The position numbers and the translations under genes are program-made. The notes beneath the pieces are model-generated. The model was not told where the DNA came from, did no database searches, and worked only from the letters and a program-made list of their open reading frames with translations. Of a stretch of DNA of 19,432 bases, positions 1 through 8,086 are shown piece by piece. Position 1 is the stretch's first letter, and each line of letters starts with the position of its first letter. The DNA is from Lachnospiraceae bacterium (GTDB taxonomy: Bacteria > Bacillota_A > Clostridia > Lachnospirales > Lachnospiraceae): assembly GCA_017613595.1 (NCBI GenBank), contig JAGADM010000008.1:1-19432 (forward strand), read 5' to 3'.

Positions 1-1065
1 GATGTTCTCGCGAACGCTTAAATCCGCTATGATGCCGTCACGTTTACGGTCTTCCGCGAGATACCCGATGCCGTGACGCATCGCATCGACCGGGCGCGTA
101 ATCTTAACCGGTTCTCCCTTAACGGTTACCGTGCCGCCGTTAACCTTGTCGGCACCGAAGATTGCGCGGACGCTTTCACTTCGTCCCGAACCGAGAAGTC
201 CCGTGAACCCGTTGACTTCGCCCTTCCGGATCGAAAAATCAAACGGCATCGCCTCGGAGCTCGAAAGCCCCTTTGCCTCATAGAACACTTCCCGTTCCAT
301 GATTTTTTCTTCGTCGCCGTCGCCCAGATTGCTGAGCTCTTCGAGTTCTTTACCGATCATCTTTGAAACAAGCTGCACCTGCGGCAGTTCTTCGGTCAGG
401 TATTCGCCGACGAGTTCGCCGTTTCGAAGTACCGTGATCCGGTCGCTGACCTCGTAAACCTGCTCTAAGAAGTGGGTGACAAATATGATGCCGACGCCCT
501 GGGCACGAAGGTCCCTCATCAGTTTGAACAACATCTGCACTTCGTTATCATCGAGGGACGAGGTCGGTTCGTCCAGGATCAAAACCTTACACTGCATGTC
601 CACCGCGCGGGCAATGGCCACCATCTGCTGTACGGCAAGGGAACAGTTCCCGAGAAGCTGCGTGCTTCTTGCCGGAATTCCGAGTCTTTCAAGAATCTCA
701 TCCGCGCGTTTCTCACGGTCTTTGTGCCGAATCACAAAGCCGCTCTTTCTGCCGATGAACATGTTCTCGGAAACGGTAAGATTCGGGCACAGGGTAATCT
801 CCTGATACACCGTGCTGATTCCTTTATTCTGGGCATCTTCCGGCGAACGGATCACGATACTTTCCCCATCCAGCCGTATTTCTCCGCCGTCCATCTGATA
901 CACGCCCGTCAGCACCTTGATCAGGGTGGATTTGCCGGCGCCGTTTTCTCCCATCAGCGCGTGGATTTCTCCCTTTCTTAAGGAAAAGTCCACACCGTTT
1001 AAGGCAAGAACGCCCGGAAATCGTTTTTCGATGCCGCGCATCGTCAGTAAGCATTCTTCCTGCAT
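1..1065 (-). CDS. Sugar ABC importer ATP-binding protein (RbsA/MglA/YtfR type), 3' end missing
   Basis: This is the cytoplasmic ATPase of a ribose/galactose-class sugar importer with two fused nucleotide-binding domains. 355 codons are visible; the family is about 500 residues, so the end of the second domain lies beyond the window edge. The first domain has Walker A GENGAGKST (about residues 33-41), a YQE Q-loop, a Walker B VLILDEPTSSLD and a VTH H-loop. Its signature is unusual, NCSLAVQQM rather than LSGGQ, but QQM is typical of this family. The second domain has the degenerate P-loop GLLGSGRSE and the family-typical AEDRKRDG stretch. The start at 1065 has GGAGG six bases upstream. It lies 90 bp downstream of a sugar-binding lipoprotein gene, with a terminator-like hairpin between; permease genes probably follow outside the window. 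The substrate cannot be named from the ATPase. Confidence 0.95.
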   Translation of the reverse strand, partial: MQEECLLTMRGIEKRFPGVLALNGVDFSLRKGEIHALMGENGAGKSTLIKVLTGVYQMDGGEIRLDGESIVIRSPEDAQNKGISTVYQEITLCPNLTVSENMFIGRKSGFVIRHKDREKRADEILERLGIPARSTQLLGNCSLAVQQMVAIARAVDMQCKVLILDEPTSSLDDNEVQMLFKLMRDLRAQGVGIIFVTHFLEQVYEVSDRITVLRNGELVGEYLTEELPQVQLVSKMIGKELEELSNLGDGDEEKIMEREVFYEAKGLSSSEAMPFDFSIRKGEVNGFTGLLGSGRSESVRAIFGADKVNGGTVTVKGEPVKITRPVDAMRHGIGYLAEDRKRDGIIADLSVRENI

Positions 1066-1094
1066 GCCAATCCTCCATTTCCATGTGATTCCCG

Positions 1095-1136
1095 AAAAAA
1101 GCGCAGCCGAAGCTGATTGCCTCAGCCCAGCTGCGC
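1095..1136 (-). terminator. Intercistronic terminator between binding protein and ATPase
   Basis: On the minus strand GCGCAGC pairs with GCTGCGC (outer stem 1101-1107 with 1130-1136). A second stem GCTGA/TCAGC lies inside it, and a run of six T follows (1095-1100). It sits between the binding-protein stop and the ATPase ribosome binding site. Partial termination here would give more binding protein than ATPase, a common arrangement in sugar ABC operons. Full termination cannot be excluded from sequence. Confidence 0.75.
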
Positions 1137-1155
1137 GATTTCGCCGGATTATCGA

Positions 1156-2118
1156 TTAGTCACCAAGACCGTAGGTGTTGATGTCATTTTCCGTAATGGT
1201 CTTCGCGTCGAAGCCCTTTTCTTCATTGATGATGATCTTCTGGGAAGGAGCCTTACCGCTCTTGATCAAATCGCTGATGATCTTTGCCTGGAACGGGCTG
1301 CACTGTCCGTCGTAGTTCCATTTTCCTGCAAGGAGCTCACGAAGCGCCCACTTATTGCAGTCAAAACCGATAACAACAACCTTGCCGTCCACACCGTGTG
1401 TAATACCTGCTTCGTCAAGTGCCGCTACAGCGCCTCTTGCCATACCGTCATTCTCTGCGTAGATAACGTTGAAATCTTCGCCGCTGTTGATAACGGTCTC
1501 AACAATCTTCTTAGCTTCTGCTTCGTCCCAGCCGGCCGTCTGCTGAACAATCTTCTTCATCTTGCCGGAAGCAAACTGTGCGTCAAGAGCACCGGTACGT
1601 CCTACCTGAGCATCGGAACCCATAGCTCCCTGGATATGGATAACCTTGTACTCCGGAAGATTCTGAGCGAGCAGCCAGTTTACTGCGGTCTCGCCTTCTT
1701 TTGCCATGTCAGAAATAACGGCCGCCTCATAAAGGCTCTCGTCAACTTCGATCTTACGGTCGAAGATGTAAACCTTAACGCCTGCATCCTTTGCCTTCTT
1801 GAGAACGTCGTCCCAACCGGTCGTCTCAGCGGCGGAAATCAGAAGGTAATCAACACCGTCCGTGATGAATCCTTTTGCTGCCTGAAGCTGCTCGTCATTA
1901 ACCTTGCTGTAGAAAGTCTTAAGTTCGTACCCGTTCTCTGCAGAGAAAACGGCCTCCATGTCCTTTACATTTGCCTCACGGTAACCGGACTCCGACGGCG
2001 GGTTATTTACAACGCCGATCTTAATCTTTCCGTCTTTCTTGTCTCCCTTGCCGCAAGCTGCCAGCATGCAGGAACATACAAGAGTAACCACCAATAACAA
2101 AGCTTTTAACTTTCGCAT
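1156..2118 (-). CDS. Sugar-binding lipoprotein of ABC importer (periplasmic-binding protein type 1 / RbsB-YtfQ superfamily)
   Basis: This 320-residue extracellular lipoprotein should capture a monosaccharide and deliver it to the importer whose ATPase follows. The signal peptide has a hydrophobic core and lipobox LAAC with the acylated Cys at residue 22. The mature part starts IKIGVVNNPPSESGYREAN, typical of Peripla_BP_4 domains. It carries the repeated-domain signatures ITDGVDYLLISA, KDAGVKVYIFDR and VIYAENDGMARGAV. The start at 2118 has a perfect AAGGAGG nine bases upstream. It is related to, but clearly different from, the sensor lipoprotein at 4998-5972, so the two are probably transporter and sensor versions of a similar fold. 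A terminator separates it from the upstream response regulator gene, so it has its own promoter and is probably that regulator's target. The exact sugar is unknown; a pentose, galactose or galactofuranose are candidates. Confidence 0.92.
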   Translation of the reverse strand: MRKLKALLLVVTLVCSCMLAACGKGDKKDGKIKIGVVNNPPSESGYREANVKDMEAVFSAENGYELKTFYSKVNDEQLQAAKGFITDGVDYLLISAAETTGWDDVLKKAKDAGVKVYIFDRKIEVDESLYEAAVISDMAKEGETAVNWLLAQNLPEYKVIHIQGAMGSDAQVGRTGALDAQFASGKMKKIVQQTAGWDEAEAKKIVETVINSGEDFNVIYAENDGMARGAVAALDEAGITHGVDGKVVVIGFDCNKWALRELLAGKWNYDGQCSPFQAKIISDLIKSGKAPSQKIIINEEKGFDAKTITENDINTYGLGD

Positions 2119-2163
2119 TTTTGCTGTCCTCCTTCAAAATCTAAGGCCGTCATCGACCTTCCG

Positions 2164-2223
2164 AGGATAAGGATAGCGTATTTGTCCGCAAGGGTAAATC
2201 AAGGTTCATTTTGACTTTGTTCA
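2164..2223 (-). promoter_or_regulatory. Candidate activator-dependent promoter of the sugar importer
   Basis: Between the response-regulator terminator and the importer start lies a weak -35/-10 pair on the minus strand: TTTACC (2193-2198), a 17-bp spacer, then TATCCT (2170-2175). Just upstream two TGAAC copies (2219-2223 and 2204-2208) repeat with a 15-bp period. Poor core elements with repeats upstream would suit activation by an AraC-type regulator such as the one encoded next door. This is a reading by eye with low support. Confidence 0.3.
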
Positions 2224-2262
2224 AAATAAAACCGCGTTTGGAAGGTTTTCTCCAAACGCGGT
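2222..2262 (-). terminator. Intrinsic terminator of the sensor-kinase-regulator operon
   Basis: A perfect 12-bp stem, ACCGCGTTTGGA pairing with TCCAAACGCGGT (2231-2242 with 2251-2262), has an 8-nt loop. On the minus strand a TTTTATTTT tract follows. It lies just past the response-regulator stop and separates that operon from the importer genes. Confidence 0.9.
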
Positions 2263-2272
2263 AAGAATCATT

Positions 2273-3526
2273 TTATTCCGGTTGATTTTGATATTGCGCC
2301 CTATATTCCGAGGGTGTCATCCCGGTATTTTTCTTGAAGATATAACTGAAATAATGCGCGTCATTATAACCGACTTCCCGCGCAATCTGCGAACTTCTTT
2401 CGTCTGTGGTCCGCAGCAATTCCTTGGCCTTATTCAGCCTGAGATAGATCAGATACTCGGTAAACGTCTGCCCTTTCTGCTGGGAGAACACCGTTGAGAA
2501 CCGGCTGCTGCTCATGTTCACGGCCTTCGCGACATCCTGCAGCATCAGATTCGGATTTGTGAAATGAAGCGACATGTACAGCTTCGCCTCACTGATAACC
2601 GCGGGTGTTTTCTCGTCCTCCGAATCGCCCATTTCCCTTACGCCGAGAATGATCGACTTTTCGTCCGTCCGCTCTACCAGCAGGTGACGGATATGTCTTG
2701 CCGTTTTAAAACTGTGATAGATCTCCTCCGGCTTTTCGACAATGTCTCCGATTCCCACGCGGATTTCCGATGATCCCGTATGCTCCAGTTCTCTAACAAG
2801 GGTTGTGGCAAATGCGTACGCTCTCTCCTCAACGTCTTCGACGGTCTCCCCGGTGATCAGGAACCGTGTTCCGACCCTTCCCGGAGACGGGAGAACATTC
2901 CCGCCGCCTGCCTCCGAAAGCTCATCGGCAACCGCCTGTCCCTCGGCAGTCGGGGAGAATGCCGCATCGATCACCGCATAAAACGGAGCCGGAACGGAGC
3001 ATCCCATTGCCGCAAGCTGGGTAAGCACATTCGGTGCGTCCTCTTCGGCCGCTTCGTTCGAGAAGAGCGAGCCGATCAGTTTTTCTTTTACCAGCTTTCC
3101 GCCGCTTTCCATCCTCGCGCGGAGACTGGCCGCATGTTCAAACGTGTTGCGCTCTGCCTTCAGTTGCATGCTCACTTTATCGAGTACTTCCTTCAGATTG
3201 CCCGCATTGATGGGTTTCAGCATATACTCGCGAACGCCCAGCTGGATACACTGGCGCGCATATTCAAACTCATCATAGCCGCTGAGCACGATGACTCCGA
3301 TCCACGGCATCTGCTTCTGCATGATCCGGCACAGCTCGATCCCGTCCATAAAGGGCATTTTAATGTCTGTAATAACTATATCGGGATTGGTATCTCTTAT
3401 CATCGGAAGCGCCATTTCGCCGTCGGGTGCTTCCCCTACCAGTACATACGGCGTGTCGTCCCACGGAAAAGACTCGCGGATTCCTTCTCTGACAACAATT
3501 TCGTCATCAACCAGAAATACTTTCAT
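2273..3526 (-). CDS. YesN-type response regulator (receiver + AraC DNA-binding domain)
   Basis: This 417-residue regulator is expected to be phosphorylated by the LytS-type kinase encoded just upstream and to activate sugar-transport genes. The receiver domain (about residues 1-120) opens KVFLVDDE. The phospho-acceptor is Asp54 in VITDIKMP and the conserved Lys104 lies in EYMLKP. A middle region of about 190 residues has no domain I can name. The last 100 residues are a two-helix-turn-helix AraC domain, with LQDVAKAVNMSSSRFSTVF and IAREVGYNDAHYFSYIFKK. I chose ATG 3526 because AGGAG lies 10 bases upstream; GTG 3532 would also work. It overlaps the kinase gene by about 20 bp, indicating co-transcription. 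The likely target is the importer beginning at 2118. Confidence 0.95.
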   Translation of the reverse strand: MKVFLVDDEIVVREGIRESFPWDDTPYVLVGEAPDGEMALPMIRDTNPDIVITDIKMPFMDGIELCRIMQKQMPWIGVIVLSGYDEFEYARQCIQLGVREYMLKPINAGNLKEVLDKVSMQLKAERNTFEHAASLRARMESGGKLVKEKLIGSLFSNEAAEEDAPNVLTQLAAMGCSVPAPFYAVIDAAFSPTAEGQAVADELSEAGGGNVLPSPGRVGTRFLITGETVEDVEERAYAFATTLVRELEHTGSSEIRVGIGDIVEKPEEIYHSFKTARHIRHLLVERTDEKSIILGVREMGDSEDEKTPAVISEAKLYMSLHFTNPNLMLQDVAKAVNMSSSRFSTVFSQQKGQTFTEYLIYLRLNKAKELLRTTDERSSQIAREVGYNDAHYFSYIFKKNTGMTPSEYRAQYQNQPE

Positions 3527-4973
3527 TTTCACTTATCTCCTCTCTGGTTCTGCACGGAACCTTGAAACTTACCGAAGTTCCTTCCGCTCCGCTCTCAATC
3601 GTTAAGTCGTCCGCCTGATTATAGTAAAGACGGATACGCATATTGACATTGACCAGACCGAAACCTCCGCCGCCCTCACTGACCGTCGGCTGTCCTTTTT
3701 TCATTCTTTCCTCCAGGTCATGCAGCTGTTCCGGGCTCATTCCGAGCCCCGTATCGGTAACGGAAAAGTACAGAAAACCGTTCTCGAGTCTCCCCTTCAC
3801 ACGGATGATTCCGCCGCCGCGCTTAATCTTAATCCCGTGATAGAGAGCATTCTCCACAAGCGGCTGCAGCAGCAGCTTCAGAATATAGTAATCGCCGATT
3901 TCATCCGGGATATCAATCTCATAATCCATGATATCACGGTATCTCGTCTGCTGAATCTTCAAGTAACCTTCGATATGTTTCTTCTCCTGACTGATGGGAA
4001 TCCAGTCCGCACCGGAAGAAAGGCTGATTCGGAAGAAGTCGCTCAGCGCACTTGTCAACTGGATTACTTCATCCTTTTCGCCGGCCTCTGCCTTCCACAC
4101 GATGGCGTCCAGCGTGTTATAGAGAAAATGCGGATTAATCTGCGCCTGAAGCGTACGAAGTTCCGCTTTCCGGAGGCTTCTCGCATCCCGATTGCTCTTC
4201 TTCATCATATCCTCCAGACGATCCGCCATCGTATTTACCTGAAGCGTCAGATTCCGAAGCTCGGTAACGTTCGTATCTTCGATTCTGGCATCGAGAGAAC
4301 CTTCGGCAATGTGTGAGGCAACTTCCTCCAACCGCTCAATCGGAAGACGGACGGACGTTGCCGTCGCCTTTACGGACTTATTCCGGACAAGCAGCGCTAC
4401 GATAACGATCAGCAACTCCACCACCGCGGTGAGAAGCACCCATATCCGAAGACTCAGGCTCATCCTGGCCGCCGAATTGATCTCTTTCGCAATATATTCC
4501 GTCAGCATACTGTCAACAAGCGATGCCACTCCGCGGACCTCTTCCACAACGGCTTCGTTCTCCACAACGGGAATGTCGGTCTCGATATTTTCTTTTATGC
4601 GGTCCACATAGTTTTCCAGCGTCTGCATGGTACGCCTTGCCACAATCAGAGACAGCCTGCTTTCCTCGTCCGTCTGTTCCGTAATGGTATCAATGGTATC
4701 ATTTACCTTCCGGATGGTAGTATAAATATTGCTTTCGGCAAATGTGTCGCGCCCGCTTACGATATTCCAGGCGCTTTCCGGGATTTCCTCCGTAACGACT
4801 GTCTTCAGACTCGCCACGGTCTCCATACGGTCAATGGAGTTATGGTATTTGCCCGCATAAAAAAGCATCAGAACAAGACTTATGATGATGGGGATCACCA
4901 GCATAAATACCAGACGGTGACTTAAATCAGCAATCTGTCCGAGTATGCTTTTTTCCTTACTGACTTTACCCAT
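3507..4973 (-). CDS. LytS/YesM-family sensor histidine kinase
   Basis: This 488-residue membrane kinase is the middle partner of a lipoprotein-kinase-regulator three-component system. A first membrane helix (about residues 21-40) is followed by an extracellular domain of about 130 residues that should contact the sensor lipoprotein. A second helix (about 176-197) leads to a HAMP-like linker (about 200-255). The His_kinase domain holds the phospho-accepting His282 in QAQINPHFLYNTLD. The ATPase domain has Asn375 in PLVENALYHG, the G1 box DTGLGM at about 407 and a glycine-rich GGGGFGL at about 434. All catalytic motifs look intact. The gene begins 24 bp after the sensor lipoprotein stop and overlaps the regulator gene. 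The ribosome binding site is weak, which suggests translation helped by the upstream gene. Confidence 0.95.
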   Translation of the reverse strand: MGKVSKEKSILGQIADLSHRLVFMLVIPIIISLVLMLFYAGKYHNSIDRMETVASLKTVVTEEIPESAWNIVSGRDTFAESNIYTTIRKVNDTIDTITEQTDEESRLSLIVARRTMQTLENYVDRIKENIETDIPVVENEAVVEEVRGVASLVDSMLTEYIAKEINSAARMSLSLRIWVLLTAVVELLIVIVALLVRNKSVKATATSVRLPIERLEEVASHIAEGSLDARIEDTNVTELRNLTLQVNTMADRLEDMMKKSNRDARSLRKAELRTLQAQINPHFLYNTLDAIVWKAEAGEKDEVIQLTSALSDFFRISLSSGADWIPISQEKKHIEGYLKIQQTRYRDIMDYEIDIPDEIGDYYILKLLLQPLVENALYHGIKIKRGGGIIRVKGRLENGFLYFSVTDTGLGMSPEQLHDLEERMKKGQPTVSEGGGGFGLVNVNMRIRLYYNQADDLTIESGAEGTSVSFKVPCRTREEISENESISG

Positions 4974-4997
4974 TACATGCCTGCCTTTCCCGCAGTC

Positions 4998-5972
4998 CTA
5001 ATACCCTCTCGGTGCAATTGCCGAAACATTCATCTCATCACTGAACACCTGCTCCTCAGGATGGATCACTGCTTCCACACGTTCCCCGTTTTTCAGTTTG
5101 ATCGCCGTCTCCATCAGCGCCTTTCCGAGTTTCGGCGTACACTCCACCACACAGTTGATCTTTCCCGATTTCAGCACGTCAATGGCCTCCTGTCCACCAT
5201 CGATCGAGATGATCAGCATGTCTTTGCCGGGGACAAGGTTCGCCTTTTCAATCTCGGGGATTGCTCCGATCGTCATCTCATCATTGTGTGAAAAGACAAC
5301 ATCAATGGAATCACCGTACTTGTCAAGAAGATACCGCATGCACTCTGCACCCCGGCTCTTTAAAAAATCGCCGTCAATACTTTCCAGAATACACATGCGT
5401 GCGTCATCTTTCACCGTATCGTAAAACCCGGCCTGCCGCTGACGCATCGGTGTGGAATTTTCCGTTCCCGTTATTTCCACAATATTTATATGCTCTAACC
5501 CAAGGCTGTCGGCCTTTCGGATAAGATACTCCGCCGCCATGACGCCTTCCTTATAGAAGTCCGCACCGATCAGGCATGTGGTAAGCCCCTCCTGTGCGGT
5601 GTTGATGTCCCGATCCACCAGGATTACAGGGATTCCCGCATCTTTCGCTTCTTTAAGTACATTGTCCCAACCCTCTTCAACCACCGGGGAAAATGCGATT
5701 GCATCCACCTTATACGCGATAAAGCGCCGTATGGCGGCAATCTGGTTCTCCTGTTTCTGGTTGGCGTTTTCAAGCATCAGCCCGATACCGTAAGACTCTG
5801 CCTGCTCTTCGATATCCCTGGTGTTGCCGATACGCCACGCGCTTTCACTTCCGATCTGGCTGAACCCCAGAACCAGCCTCGAATCGCCTGTTTCTTCCTT
5901 CTTTTGCCCGCAACCGGCTGCTGCGAGCATCAGAACGATTCCGATAACACCCAATAAAATCTTTCTGTACAT
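4998..5972 (-). CDS. Sugar-sensing lipoprotein (YtfQ-like), XylFII-type partner of the LytS kinase
   Basis: This lipoprotein of about 324 residues has a YtfQ-like sugar-binding domain. The signal peptide ends LAAAGC with the lipid-bearing Cys at residue 21. The mature domain has hallmarks of the galactofuranose-binding YtfQ group: VLGFSQIGSESAWR, NQKQENQIAAIRRF, DAIAFSPVVEEGWDNVL, IPVILVDR and SHNDEMTIGAIP. It is encoded next to a kinase and regulator rather than directly with importer subunits. This matches the XylFII-LytS-YesN arrangement described in Clostridium, where the binding protein docks on the kinase and passes on sugar occupancy. The start at 5972 places the signal peptide correctly, but its ribosome site (AGAAGG) is only about two bases away. 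In-frame ATG 6032 is the alternative and would add about 20 residues before the signal core. The ligand is inferred only to be a monosaccharide. Confidence 0.9.
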   Translation of the reverse strand: MYRKILLGVIGIVLMLAAAGCGQKKEETGDSRLVLGFSQIGSESAWRIGNTRDIEEQAESYGIGLMLENANQKQENQIAAIRRFIAYKVDAIAFSPVVEEGWDNVLKEAKDAGIPVILVDRDINTAQEGLTTCLIGADFYKEGVMAAEYLIRKADSLGLEHINIVEITGTENSTPMRQRQAGFYDTVKDDARMCILESIDGDFLKSRGAECMRYLLDKYGDSIDVVFSHNDEMTIGAIPEIEKANLVPGKDMLIISIDGGQEAIDVLKSGKINCVVECTPKLGKALMETAIKLKNGERVEAVIHPEEQVFSDEMNVSAIAPRGY

Positions 5973-6051
5973 AGCCTTCTCTTTTCTTTTAGAAAAGCCG
6001 ATACGATCATAGATGTACCGGCTGTGTTTCATTTCTTTCGCGCCTTCGCTT

Positions 6052-6077
6052 GTGCAGGGAAATGGTATTCCCTGCAC
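6052..6077. repeat. 10-bp perfect inverted repeat upstream of the sensor operon
   Basis: GTGCAGGGAA pairs with TTCCCTGCAC around a 6-nt loop. It sits about 80-105 bp before the sensor lipoprotein start and about 60 bp after the exporter stop. No T-run follows on the minus strand, so it does not look like a terminator. An operator or a 5'-leader hairpin fits better. The 163 bp between the two genes shows no convincing core promoter. Confidence 0.6.
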
Positions 6078-6135
6078 CGGACGGCACTTTACGTGTTCTG
6101 AGGATCCCGCCTGCAGAAAAACGATAATCGGTTAT

Positions 6136-8082
6136 TTAATCCAGTTCCCTGGTTCCCATGTAGAGCTCGTAATAACGGCCCTTCTGTGCGAGCAAATCGT
6201 CATGGTCGCCGCGCTCGATGATCTCGCCGTGCTCAAGAACCATGATCGCATTGGCATTGCGTACCGTCGAAAGACGATGAGCGATGACAAATGTGGTGCG
6301 GTCCTTCATCAGGCGGTCCATACCGTGCTCGATGTGACGCTCGGTACGGGTATCGACCGAACTGGTTGCTTCGTCAAGAACCAGGATCGGAGCCTTCGAA
6401 AGCGCTGCTCTTGCGATATTGAGAAGCTGTCTCTGACCTTGCGAGAGGTTCGCGCCGTCACCTTCAAGCTTCGTCTGGTATCCGTCGGAAAGACGCATGA
6501 TAAAGCTGTGCGCGCTGGCTGTCTTCGCTGCGGCGATAACTTCCTCGTCGGTTGCATCGAGACGTCCGTAACGGATATTTTCCATAACCGTTCCGGAGAA
6601 CAGGTGCGTATCCTGCAGTACCATTGCGATATTCTTACGAAGTACGTCTCTTTCGATCTGTTTAACGTCTACGCCGTCAATCGTTATCTTTCCTTCGTTA
6701 ATGTCATAGAAACGGTTCAGAAGGTTCGTAATCGTCGTCTTACCGGCACCGGTGGAGCCGACAAATGCGATCTTCTGGCCGGGCTTCGCATACAGGTTGA
6801 TGTCTTTGAGGACGGTCTTGTCAGGGTTGTAGCCGAAGGTTACATGCTCCATGACAACGTGTCCCTTCATCGCGGGCATCGGATCGGCGTCCTTCACATC
6901 CGGCGCCTCCGGAACCTCGTCCATAACCTCGAAGACACGCTCAGCGCCTGCGAGAGCCGAGAAGAAGGTTGCCATCTGCTGCGAAAGCATATTGATTGGC
7001 ATCGCGAACTGACGGGAATAGTTGGCAAATACCGTAAGTCCGCCGGCCGTAACCTTGCCGAAGATCATCAGCACGCCGCCGATACCGACCGTCGCGGCGT
7101 AGGAAATCTGCGAAGTGTTGCCCATGATCGGTCCGGTCACGCCGCCCCAGAACTGCGCTTTGAACTGCTTGTCGCGCATATCGTCATTGAGAGCGGAGAA
7201 CTCTTCCACGCAGCATTCCTCGTGGTTGAATACCTTTACGACCTTCTGACCGGTAACGGTTTCTTCAATATAGCCGTTCACTGCGCCGAGTGCACTCTGC
7301 TGTGCGGCATAGTATTTGCGGCTCAGTTTACCGATTGTCAGACCGCCGAACAGAAGAAGCGGAATGAATACCACGGTAACGATTGTCAATATCCAGCTTG
7401 TGGTGATCATGAAGATCAGCGTTCCGACAAGCGTTACACCGCCCGAAACAAGCTGTGTAAACGAGTTATTGATCATGACATCGATGTTATCGATATCGTT
7501 TGTGAAACGGGACATGATCTCACCGGTCTGTCTCGAGTCGAAGAAACGAACCGGAAGCTTCTGCAGTTTCGCGAACAGATCGTTACGGATCCGCTCGATC
7601 ATACCCTGCGAGATGGAAAGCATCAGGCGGGCCTGCGTATAGGTTGTGATAACGCCGATGCAGTAAATGGAAGCGAGCATGATAAGCGCCATCAGAATGT
7701 AAGTCATAACCGCCGGATCGCCGGGGAAGAACTTATCCGCGAAACGGAGGATCCATTTGTCCGCAATCTTTTCGAATACGGATCTCTTTAATTCCTTATC
7801 CGGATGCACCGCCAGATCAAGTTTGTTGATGATCGGTGCCATAAAGTAACCGCCGACAAGGCTGGTAACCGTCGTTACGAGCATGCACAGAAGAACGAGT
7901 GCGAAACGGAGACGGAAACCTTGCATGTAGGTAAGAAGCCTTGCGATGGTCTTCTTTGCGCTCTTCGGCTTGCCGCCCATCATTCCGCGGCCTCTCGGGC
8001 CTCCCTGCGGGCGCTGCTTGAACGCATTTTTCTTAGCTATGCTGTTGTACTGCTGCTGCAGCTGTTCCAATGATCTTGCCAT
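6136..8082 (-). CDS. Heterodimeric ABC exporter subunit, catalytically competent half (LmrD/BmrD-like)
   Basis: This 648-residue half-transporter has membrane helices at about residues 57-370 and a C-terminal ATPase domain. It should pair with the product of the gene just upstream to export drugs, lipids or peptides. A 45-residue Gln/Gly/Arg-rich cytoplasmic extension precedes the first helix. The ATPase motifs are complete: Walker A GSTGAGKT with Lys448, Q-loop VLQD, signature LSQGQ at about 546, Walker B LVLDE with catalytic Glu571, and H-loop His602 in IAHRLSTV. The start at 8082 has AAAGGGGG upstream and lies 4 bp after the partner's stop, so the two are translationally coupled. No strong terminator is visible after the gene. 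The substrate is unknown. Confidence 0.93.
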   Translation of the reverse strand: MARSLEQLQQQYNSIAKKNAFKQRPQGGPRGRGMMGGKPKSAKKTIARLLTYMQGFRLRFALVLLCMLVTTVTSLVGGYFMAPIINKLDLAVHPDKELKRSVFEKIADKWILRFADKFFPGDPAVMTYILMALIMLASIYCIGVITTYTQARLMLSISQGMIERIRNDLFAKLQKLPVRFFDSRQTGEIMSRFTNDIDNIDVMINNSFTQLVSGGVTLVGTLIFMITTSWILTIVTVVFIPLLLFGGLTIGKLSRKYYAAQQSALGAVNGYIEETVTGQKVVKVFNHEECCVEEFSALNDDMRDKQFKAQFWGGVTGPIMGNTSQISYAATVGIGGVLMIFGKVTAGGLTVFANYSRQFAMPINMLSQQMATFFSALAGAERVFEVMDEVPEAPDVKDADPMPAMKGHVVMEHVTFGYNPDKTVLKDINLYAKPGQKIAFVGSTGAGKTTITNLLNRFYDINEGKITIDGVDVKQIERDVLRKNIAMVLQDTHLFSGTVMENIRYGRLDATDEEVIAAAKTASAHSFIMRLSDGYQTKLEGDGANLSQGQRQLLNIARAALSKAPILVLDEATSSVDTRTERHIEHGMDRLMKDRTTFVIAHRLSTVRNANAIMVLEHGEIIERGDHDDLLAQKGRYYELYMGTRELD

Positions 8083-8086
8083 CTGC

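Noticed and set aside
1117..2097. A 326-codon plus-strand frame antisense to the sugar-binding lipoprotein
   Set aside because: It mirrors a well-supported lipoprotein gene and shows no recognisable domain or start signal.
6090..6135. Search for a terminator after the exporter operon
   Set aside because: Only a very short CGATTATCG hairpin before a few T was found, so none is annotated. Read-through into the sensor operon is possible.
6013..7791. A 592-codon open frame on the plus strand, antisense to the exporter subunit
   Set aside because: The opposite strand has all ABC exporter motifs. The antisense product is Cys/His/Arg-rich without domains, and no ribosome site was seen. It is a by-product of codon bias.
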